From: an uncultured Coprococcus sp.
GTDB lineage: Bacteria; Bacillota_A; Clostridia; Lachnospirales; Lachnospiraceae
NCBI GenBank assembly: GCA_900767685.1
Contig: CAAGAB010000136.1
Span: 1-22,451, forward strand
Length of the DNA stretch: 22,451 nucleotides
Direction: 5' to 3'
The notes under the pieces were generated by a model, which was not told where the DNA came from, ran no database searches, and was given only the letters and a program-made list of their open reading frames with translations. Shown here piece by piece: positions 17,474 through 22,451 of the stretch. A program made the translations under genes and the position numbers. Every line of letters begins with the position of its first letter. Position 1 is the first letter of the stretch.

Positions 17474-18547
17474 ATGATGAAAAACAGAAGATTATCGAAG
17501 AAAGTCGTAAGTGTACTTACAGTTGCAGCCATGGGAATGGCTCTTCTGGCAGGCTGTGGAGATTCAGGAAAAAGCAGCGGAACAACGGCTGCATCGTCTG
17601 ATGATGGAGGTCTGATACCGGTCACAATATATGGTGTCACGGATCCACAGGAGGCTGCACAGATAGTAATAGCAAAAGAAAAAGGTTATTTTGAGGAGGA
17701 GGGTCTGGATGTCACAAACAAGCTCATCGAGTCTAGTTCGGATCTCCCCGCATATATAGCAAGCGGTGAGGCTCCGGTATCAGCCGAGTCGCAGTATACC
17801 TGTACCGAGGTTGCAGCACAGGGCGTTAAGCTTAAGACCTTGATGACGAACAGCAATACTTCAAATACACAGGGACTGATACTTGGTAAAGGTCAGACTA
17901 TCAAGAGTGCAAAGGATCTTGAGGGCAAAAAATTGGGTATCATGAATGGAGCAGGATTCATGCTGGCAATACAGAATATGTGTGAGGAAATGGGTGTCGA
18001 CATAAATAAGATAGACATAGTATACTTGTCTCCATCAGAGCAGGTCGCAGCTCTTGAGAATGGTTCGATAGATATGATGGCATGCTGGGAGCCTTATATG
18101 AGTCAGGCACTTGATGCCGGAGGAACCCTGCTGTTTACCGGTGTAAAGTCATACTTCCCTGAGAAGACAGGCGACGTAGACTGGTTGAATTTCTACTCAA
18201 CATTTGAGGTTACAGAAGATTACTACAATGAGAACAGAGACACATGTGTCAAACTTGTCAAGGCAATGACAAAGGCAACTGACTATATCAATGCCAATCT
18301 CGACGAGTGCGCGGGAATAATTGCGAAGGAGTTGAACAACGACAAGGATGCCATATATGCGATCATGGCTCAGAATACATACGAAAACATCTTCGATGAC
18401 ACATTTGAAAAGGCTGTAAATGACATGGCCCAGTACATGAAGGATGCCGGAAATATCGATAATGTACCGGATTTTGATAGTTACTGTGACCCATCAGTAT
18501 TGAAAGAGGTAAAGCCGGAGAATGCGACATACGAACCATCGAAGTAG
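17474..18547 (+). CDS. ABC importer substrate-binding lipoprotein (NMT1/TauA-like)
   Basis: This 357-residue extracellular lipoprotein captures the importer's substrate. A basic n-region, a hydrophobic core and the lipobox LLAGC give a lipid-modified Cys28, followed by a Ser/Gly/Thr-rich tether. The mature domain has the periplasmic-binding fold of the NMT1/SsuA/TauA group: EKGYFEEEGLDV, KDLEGKKLGIMNGAGFMLAI and MACWEPYMSQALDAGGTLLF. AAGGAGG (17462-17468) precedes two adjacent ATGs at 17474 and 17477; spacing slightly favours the second. It lies 97 nt after the permease, the largest gap in the transporter part, and the operon terminator follows at 18589. Ligand class (small organic sulfur/nitrogen compounds or pyrimidine-like) is only inferred. 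Confidence 0.92.
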   Translation: MMKNRRLSKKVVSVLTVAAMGMALLAGCGDSGKSSGTTAASSDDGGLIPVTIYGVTDPQEAAQIVIAKEKGYFEEEGLDVTNKLIESSSDLPAYIASGEAPVSAESQYTCTEVAAQGVKLKTLMTNSNTSNTQGLILGKGQTIKSAKDLEGKKLGIMNGAGFMLAIQNMCEEMGVDINKIDIVYLSPSEQVAALENGSIDMMACWEPYMSQALDAGGTLLFTGVKSYFPEKTGDVDWLNFYSTFEVTEDYYNENRDTCVKLVKAMTKATDYINANLDECAGIIAKELNNDKDAIYAIMAQNTYENIFDDTFEKAVNDMAQYMKDAGNIDNVPDFDSYCDPSVLKEVKPENATYEPSK

Positions 18548-18588
18548 AAGGCATGCTTTTTAGATAATATTTTATATGGATATACAAG

Positions 18589-18635
18589 AATAGGCTTTTG
18601 CGTCATTTATATAATTGGCGTGAAAGCTTATTTTT
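18589..18635 (+). terminator. Intrinsic terminator of the PrpD/OCD/ABC operon
   Basis: A 17-pair stem including several G-U pairs is formed by the stretch beginning AATAGGCTTTTGCG (from 18589) and the one ending CGTGAAAGCTTATT (to 18632), followed by a T-run ending at 18635. It lies 41 nt after the lipoprotein stop and directly abuts the next ORF. Confidence 0.8.
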
Positions 18636-18824
18636 ATGCAAGTGATGGCAGTGGTAACGATAATAGGACTGGTTCTTTTATCAAAGAAAGCAAATGGGGC
18701 TATATTGCTGCTGGTGGCATTGATAGTTATAATCCTTGCGGTTGTGGTCATATTCAGAAATCAGCTTTCAACAATCGTGAAGACTGCCGGTAGCAAGGTT
18801 GTGAAGTGGATAAATGCGAATTAG
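18636..18824 (+). CDS. Small membrane protein, Flp-like, possibly truncated
   Basis: This is a 62-residue ORF, mostly hydrophobic (ILLLVALIVIILAVVVIF), ending RNQLSTIVKTAGSKVVKW. The arrangement of a long hydrophobic helix followed by F-(R/K)-x-Q-(L/I)-x-x-(I/L)-V resembles the Flp1-like pilin-type small proteins of clostridial Tad systems. No ribosome binding site precedes the ATG at 18636, which lies right at the end of the operon terminator's T-tract. It would therefore be poorly expressed unless it has another start. It may be a relic whose 5' end was lost at an insertion junction. No other tad genes are nearby. Confidence 0.4.
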   Translation: MQVMAVVTIIGLVLLSKKANGAILLLVALIVIILAVVVIFRNQLSTIVKTAGSKVVKWINAN

Positions 18825-18979
18825 CTTACAATTTGCAACCATGATATAAAGAGATAAAGAGAAGATCGACAACTGAGCTTGAGCAACATCTAACATTTGG
18901 ACAGTATAATCATGCAAAATTGCATTGACTGTTTTTCCTCTTTCCTATAAGATGTGGCTGGTGATTGGAAATAGAAGAA

Positions 18980-19003
18980 TTTATTCGTGTGAAAACGAAT
19001 AAA
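18980..19003. repeat. 9-bp inverted repeat upstream of the MFS gene
   Basis: TTTATTCGT (18980-18988) and ACGAATAAA (18995-19003) form a perfect inverted repeat with a 6-nt centre, about 100 bp before the MFS start. It is a candidate operator for the exporter. The remaining gap from 18825 to 19100 is A+T-rich with no other structure I can support. Confidence 0.4.
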
Positions 19004-19100
19004 ACAAAGTCTGGTCACCCATAATATCACCACAAAAATGTATATAAGATGTAGATAAGAACACATAAAACATAATACAAAAAAAAGGAAGAGGAATAAT

Positions 19101-20279
19101 ATGAAAAGCAGATTGACGAGAAAAGAAATGCTTCCACTTGTGGGAATGACCGTTTCGGCGTTCATATTCAACACATCGGAGTTTATGCCGATTGGCTTGT
19201 TGACCGACATCGCGAAGTCGTTCAGCATATCGGAGTCTAAGGCGGGAATGCTTATCACGGTGTATTCGTGGATAGTCATGCTGCTGTCCCTGCCACTTAT
19301 ACTTCTGGTGTCGAAGATCGATTTCAGAAAGTTGTTCATGGGAACAATAGCATTGTTTGGAATATGTCAGATCATGTCGGTGATGGCGCCGAGCTACGGG
19401 GTGCTCATGGCATCGAGAATAGGAGTAGCGTGTACCCATGCAATATTCTGGTCCATAGCATCGCCGGTTGCAATAAGACTGGTAAATGAGAAGCACAGGT
19501 CATTTGCACTCAGCATGGTCGTAACAGGAACCTCCATAGCGACCATAGCAGGACTGCCGCTTGGAAGACTTGTGGGACAGTATATGGGATGGAGAGTTAC
19601 GTTTCTCATTGTCGGAATCATAGCATTTGCAGTGCTCGTATATATGGCGTTTGTTTTTCCGAAGATAGCGAGCGGAGAGCAGTTCCATGTAAAGGATCTT
19701 CCGGCACTCCTGAAGAATCCGGTGCTCATCTGTCTGTATGTCCAGACCATACTTTTTGTGCTTGGATATTACACAGTTTACAGTTATATAGAACCATTCA
19801 TGCAGCAGGTCGCAAAGCTGCAGAACAATGTCATAACCATAGTGCTCCTGATATTTGGCGCCATGGGACTCCTTGGAAGCTATCTGTTCTCAAAGCTTTA
19901 TGACAAGCATAGATTTGCATTCATAGGTACAGTTATGGCAACGCTTCTTGTGTGGCTGCTGCTTCTGCTTCCGGCATCAAAGAGCCTGGCAACTATGGTC
20001 ATTCTCTGTGCATTCTGGGGAATCACGGCCATGGCGTTTAACGTAACTACTCAGTCGGAGGTTATCAGAAGTGTGGATGAGAAGGGCTCTGCCGTGGCGA
20101 CAGCCATATATTCCGGACTTTTCAATCTCGGAATCGGAGGTGGAAGCTGGATCGGCGGAATAGTGTGCGACAAGGGCGAAATATCGTATATAGGATTTGT
20201 AGGTGCGGTATTTGCAGTCATATCAGTTCTGTTCTTTGCCTTTGTGCTTCTCAGAAAATTGAGACAGAGTGTGAACTGA
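19101..20279 (+). CDS. MFS transporter, SotB-like sugar/drug exporter
   Basis: This 392-residue, 12-helix major facilitator of the DHA1 group closely follows the SotB/YdeA pattern: FIFNTSEFMPIGLLTDIAKS near the N-terminus, SRIGVACTHAIFWSIASPVA in the helix 4 region, and SMVVTGTSIATIAGLPLGRL, then VGQYMGWRVTF, around helix 5. E. coli SotB exports arabinose and IPTG-like sugars; the substrate here is unknown. The ATG at 19101 follows GGAAGAGG. It has its own leader after the upstream terminator and its own terminator, so it is a single-gene unit that may be only loosely tied to the LysR operon. Codon use (frequent ATA) matches the right-hand genes. Confidence 0.88.
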   Translation: MKSRLTRKEMLPLVGMTVSAFIFNTSEFMPIGLLTDIAKSFSISESKAGMLITVYSWIVMLLSLPLILLVSKIDFRKLFMGTIALFGICQIMSVMAPSYGVLMASRIGVACTHAIFWSIASPVAIRLVNEKHRSFALSMVVTGTSIATIAGLPLGRLVGQYMGWRVTFLIVGIIAFAVLVYMAFVFPKIASGEQFHVKDLPALLKNPVLICLYVQTILFVLGYYTVYSYIEPFMQQVAKLQNNVITIVLLIFGAMGLLGSYLFSKLYDKHRFAFIGTVMATLLVWLLLLLPASKSLATMVILCAFWGITAMAFNVTTQSEVIRSVDEKGSAVATAIYSGLFNLGIGGGSWIGGIVCDKGEISYIGFVGAVFAVISVLFFAFVLLRKLRQSVN

Positions 20280-20323
20280 CAGAGTATTTGCATATAATTA
20301 AATTTAATTGAAATATAATGGCG

Positions 20324-20384
20324 CGGCAGTGCTGGCATGCAGGTTCGGTTTGGAACATGGCATGTCAGGACTGCCGTTTTTTTT
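20324..20384 (+). terminator. Intrinsic terminator of the MFS gene
   Basis: CGGCAGTGCTGGCATGC (20324-20340) pairs with GCATGTCAGGACTGCCG (ending 20376), with one mismatch and one G-U pair, followed by eight T (20377-20384). A 14-bp A+T palindrome (AATTAAATTTAATT, 20296-20309) lies just before it. Confidence 0.9.
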
Positions 20385-20404
20385 AGTAAGTTTCAAATAA
20401 TAGG

Positions 20405-20433
20405 TTGACAAATTATCAAAATGATAATATCAT
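20405..20433 (+). promoter_or_regulatory. Promoter of the NAD salvage operon
   Basis: A perfect TTGACA (20405-20410) lies 17 bp from TATCAT (20428-20433). The spacer is almost entirely filled by the first palindrome (20412-20428), so any protein bound there excludes RNA polymerase. The predicted transcript starts near 20440 and has a leader of about 200 nt. Confidence 0.65.
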
Positions 20434-20467
20434 GTAAACAACCTGCAGATATTATCAAAATGATAAT
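20412..20467 (+). promoter_or_regulatory. Twin 17-bp palindromic operators, likely NrtR sites
   Basis: ATTATCAAAATGATAAT occurs twice identically, at 20412-20428 and 20451-20467, each a perfect 7-3-7 palindrome; the second extends to 8-bp arms. Centres are 39 bp apart, one in the promoter spacer and one near +19, the geometry of a repressor. The only DNA-binding protein encoded in the operon is the NrtR-type Nudix regulator, so it is the likely binder. The sequence differs from NrtR motifs I know in other phyla. Confidence 0.6.
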
Positions 20468-20504
20468 AACAGCGATGGCGCATGTAGATATACTTATATG
20501 TTTT

Positions 20505-20537
20505 ATAAGAAATCCGTGCCTTTGTGGATTTTCTTAT
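20505..20537 (+). other. Hairpin in the leader of the NAD salvage operon
   Basis: ATAAGAAATCC (20505-20515) pairs with GGATTTTCTTAT (20526-20537) with one bulged T and a 10-nt loop. It has no T-tail, so it is a structured leader element rather than a terminator. No known riboswitch was recognised. Confidence 0.45.
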
Positions 20538-20562
20538 GAAAGCAGAGAGCAGAAAATTGAAA

Positions 20563-20607
20563 AATCGAAAATTTACCAATCGAAAATTTGCCAATCAAAA
20601 ATTTTAA
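20563..20607 (+). repeat. Three tandem 15-bp repeats in the pncA leader
   Basis: AATCGAAAATTTACC (20563-20577), AATCGAAAATTTGCC (20578-20592) and a diverged AATCAAAAATTTTAA (20593-20607) follow head to tail. They end about 30 nt before the nicotinamidase start codon. They contain A/T-rich AAAATTT cores and no coding potential. Confidence 0.75.
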
Positions 20608-20638
20608 GTTGATAGTTGAATGGAGAAGGAGAAGAATT

Positions 20639-21154
20639 ATGGACAATAACAAGAAAAAGACACTTATAGTAGTTGACATGCAGAATGATTTCATTGATGG
20701 GGCACTAGGCACAAAGGAGGCTGTTGCCATCGTGGAGAATGTGAAAAAGAAGATAAAAGAGTATGCTGACCGCGGGGATGAGATCATCTTTACAAGGGAT
20801 ACACATTATGAGGACTACATGGAGACCAACGAGGGAAAGCATCTCCCGGTTCTGCACTGTATAGAGGAGACTGATGGCTGGGAGATCGCAGCAGGTCTTG
20901 AAGTCCCGGGCGCTATATACATCAACAAGACCAGCTTTGGATATACAGGCTGGGGAGACTTTGATCTTCAGGATGTTGAGATGGTCGGGCTCTGCACAGA
21001 CATTTGTGTTGTGTCCAATGCACTCATCATAAAGGCGCTGTACCCTGAGATAAATGTGAAGGTCGATGCGAGGTGCTGTGCCGGAGTGACGCCGGAGAGT
21101 CATGAGGCTGCGCTTGCCACCTTGTCGATGTGTCAGGTGGATATAATCAGATAA
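20639..21154 (+). CDS. pncA: Nicotinamidase / isochorismatase-family hydrolase
   Basis: This cytoplasmic enzyme of 171 residues deamidates nicotinamide to nicotinic acid for NAD salvage. The catalytic triad is visible: Asp13 in VVDMQNDF, Lys97 in INKTSFG and Cys123 in GLCTDICVVSNAL. Asp54 and His56 in TRDTHYEDY are the metal ligands, and the cis-peptide region is normal. The open frame reaches back to 20588, but those codons run through the leader repeats. The ATG at 20639 follows AAGGAG and starts at the family N-terminus. It is slightly shorter than E. coli PncA. It is the first gene of an operon with NrtR and PnuC, which supports the nicotinamidase role over other isochorismatase-fold activities. 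Confidence 0.92.
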   Translation: MDNNKKKTLIVVDMQNDFIDGALGTKEAVAIVENVKKKIKEYADRGDEIIFTRDTHYEDYMETNEGKHLPVLHCIEETDGWEIAAGLEVPGAIYINKTSFGYTGWGDFDLQDVEMVGLCTDICVVSNALIIKALYPEINVKVDARCCAGVTPESHEAALATLSMCQVDIIR

Positions 21155-21187
21155 CGACGGAAATGTACAGGAGGATGAAGCAGACTT

Positions 21188-22192
21188 ATGAAGACATATG
21201 AGATGAGTGACGAAGAGAAGAAATTCCTCGCCGGATATGACCTGACAAAATATGACAGACCATCTGTTGCCGCGGATGTGGTTGTATTTTCAGTTATGAA
21301 GGATGACGAGTGCGATGATGTAAGAAGAATTCAGGAGAAGAAGCTCAAGATACTCCTGATAAGAAGAGGTGGATTCCCATATAAAGGAAGCTGGGCTATG
21401 CCCGGTGGGTTCTGTAAAAAAGGCGAGGATGTCATAGATTCAGCCAGAAGAGAGCTTTGCGAAGAGACAGGTATAGACGATGCATATGTAAAGCTTGTCG
21501 GAGTGTATGGCGAGCCGGGCAGAGATCCGAGAGGCTGGGTCATATCGTCAACTTATATGGCACTTATGAATGCCAGAGCCTGTCATCTGAAGGCAGGAGA
21601 TGATGCACAGGATGCAAGATGGTTTACAGTTGAACTGACAGAGGTGTCAGGTGTGGGCGAACATTCTGATGTGATAGAGGTGTCAGGTGCAGGTGGACAT
21701 TCTGTGAACGAGATGTCAACAGAGGTGTCAGGCACAGGCGAAGAAATTATTAAAAATGAAGATGGAGCTTCACGTAAAGTCCAAAATGAGAAAAGATACA
21801 GGCTGGTTCTCAAGGATGCAGATTCTGATATAAAACTTACGGCAGTGCTGCGCAGAACAGATATGAGCTCATGTGGACGAAGCTCGGATAGCTACGACAT
21901 AGAGGAATGTGAAGGACTGGCATTTGACCACGCAAGAATCATAACAGAGGCGGTGCTAGGACTGCGGGAGGATGTCAGGAGAGATATGAAGCTGGCATTT
22001 GACCTGCTGCCGGAGAGATTTACACTCACTGAGCTTCAGAATGTATATGAACAGATATGGGACATGGAACTCACCACACCTAATTTCAGAAGAAAGATTG
22101 CGGAATATGTTGAGGAGACTGATGCATATCAGTCCGGTGAGAGATACAGGCCTGCCAAACTGTTCACACGAAGGAAGGATGCAAGAAAGTAG
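21188..22192 (+). CDS. NrtR-type Nudix transcriptional regulator of NAD metabolism
   Basis: This is a 334-residue protein. Residues about 25-150 form a Nudix domain with a complete Nudix box, GGFCKKGEDVIDSARRELCE, then ETGI (74-96). The C-terminal third is the winged helix typical of NrtR regulators (DLLPERFTLTELQNVYEQIW, then TTPNFRRKI). NrtR proteins bind ADP-ribose or related NAD products and repress NAD salvage genes; the intact box means this one may also hydrolyse ADP-ribose. Between the domains lies an unusual linker with three EVSG-G repeats, making the protein longer than the usual 220-240 residues. The ATG at 21188 has AGGAGG 13 nt away, rather far, and no better in-frame start exists. 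It probably autoregulates through the twin palindromes. Confidence 0.88.
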   Translation: MKTYEMSDEEKKFLAGYDLTKYDRPSVAADVVVFSVMKDDECDDVRRIQEKKLKILLIRRGGFPYKGSWAMPGGFCKKGEDVIDSARRELCEETGIDDAYVKLVGVYGEPGRDPRGWVISSTYMALMNARACHLKAGDDAQDARWFTVELTEVSGVGEHSDVIEVSGAGGHSVNEMSTEVSGTGEEIIKNEDGASRKVQNEKRYRLVLKDADSDIKLTAVLRRTDMSSCGRSSDSYDIEECEGLAFDHARIITEAVLGLREDVRRDMKLAFDLLPERFTLTELQNVYEQIWDMELTTPNFRRKIAEYVEETDAYQSGERYRPAKLFTRRKDARK

Positions 22193-22239
22193 ATAGTATA
22201 GTGTAGTGGATTGATGTTTAAAAGGGGAGGAATGAAAAG

Positions 22240-22451
22240 ATGACATTTAAGAAATTTTTAAAAAATGAGATAGAGGGTTGGAAGAAGCTGGAGATCACCT
22301 GGCTGCTTATCGCATGTGCGGTTATCGTGGGACTGTCCATATACTGGGATGATACGGTTATGGGAATCATATCGTCCACAACAGGTGTGATCTGTGTGGT
22401 GTGTACGGGAAAAGGAAAGTTGTCAGCGTACATATTCGGTCTTGTGAATAC
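22240..22451 (+). CDS. pnuC: PnuC-type pyridine nucleoside transporter (5' part)
   Basis: The first 70 codons of a membrane protein run off the end of the window. The start ATG at 22240 follows GGGGAGG with 9 nt spacing. The visible part begins MTFKKFLKNEIEGWKKLE and contains TTGVICVVCTGKGKLSAYIF followed by GLVNT. The GVxCVxxxxKGKxSxYxFGxxNT element is the hallmark of PnuC facilitators, which import nicotinamide riboside for NAD synthesis. Its position after pncA and the NrtR gene completes a salvage operon. The C-terminal part and any fused kinase cannot be judged here. Confidence 0.88.
   Translation, partial: MTFKKFLKNEIEGWKKLEITWLLIACAVIVGLSIYWDDTVMGIISSTTGVICVVCTGKGKLSAYIFGLVN

Noticed and set aside
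18890..19496. Minus-strand ORFs of 149 and 171 codons overlapping the MFS gene start
   Set aside because: They are antisense to a clear MFS coding region and have low-complexity His/Arg/Tyr-rich composition typical of shadows.
20412..20607. Possible CRISPR-like repeats
   Set aside because: The 17-bp palindromes occur only twice over the promoter, and the 15-bp repeats are directly tandem without spacers. No cas genes are present.
20421..20612. 63-codon ORF in the NAD operon leader
   Set aside because: It begins inside the operator/promoter before the predicted transcript start, runs through the hairpin and repeats, and has no ribosome binding site.

Overview
The window looks like a chromosomal segment of an anaerobic gut Firmicute, most likely a member of the Lachnospiraceae (Clostridia). 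The grounds are the moderate-to-low G+C, strong AGGAGG-type ribosome binding sites on almost every gene, intrinsic hairpin/T-tract terminators, and the protein families present: a GPH lactose symporter with LacZ, a Cmk2-like kinase, an NrtR/PnuC NAD salvage cluster and a Flp-like small membrane protein. Genus was not determined.

Layout. (1) Positions 1-6660 are a lactose locus. An AraC-type regulator on the minus strand is divergent from lacZ (GH2 beta-galactosidase) and a GPH-family lactose/galactoside symporter. An operon terminator follows the symporter. After it comes a decayed stretch with recognisable pieces of galactokinase and galactose-1-phosphate uridylyltransferase, so a Leloir pathway segment once sat here and has collapsed by deletion. 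A MATE transporter remnant lies at the left edge. (2) Positions 6650-8760 hold a 25-residue small ORF on the minus strand, with a perfect ribosome binding site and its own terminator. It is divergent from a second AraC regulator, which is followed by a membrane-anchored XRE regulator. (3) Positions 8755-10500 are degenerate: tandem terminators, a truncated DUF4379 zinc-ribbon remnant, an acidic small protein and a broken transglutaminase-like membrane protein. (4) Positions 10620-18635 hold a LysR regulator and, in tandem, a seven-gene operon: MmgE/PrpD, an ornithine cyclodeaminase/mu-crystallin-family protein, a nitrilase-superfamily amidase, a Cmk2-like kinase, and a NitT/TauT-type ABC importer (ATPase, permease, lipoprotein). 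The promoter region has two LysR-type boxes, a near-consensus promoter and a leader terminator. (5) Positions 18636-20384 hold a possibly truncated Flp-like small membrane protein and a SotB-like MFS exporter. (6) Positions 20385-22451 hold an NAD salvage operon: nicotinamidase, an NrtR-type Nudix regulator and PnuC (cut by the window end). Twin palindromes sit on its promoter, and an unusual repeat-bearing leader follows.

How the parts work together. LacZ and the symporter import and cleave lactose under AraC control; galactose must be used by Leloir genes located elsewhere. The LysR operon looks like an uptake-plus-catabolism unit for a small nitrogenous compound. The importer brings it in, and the amidase, the OCD-like NAD(P)-dependent enzyme and the PrpD-like lyase process it; the substrate cannot be named from sequence. 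This operon is the best candidate for an undescribed pathway. In the NAD block, PnuC takes up a pyridine precursor, PncA deamidates nicotinamide, and NrtR probably senses an NAD-derived ligand and represses the operon through the twin palindromes.
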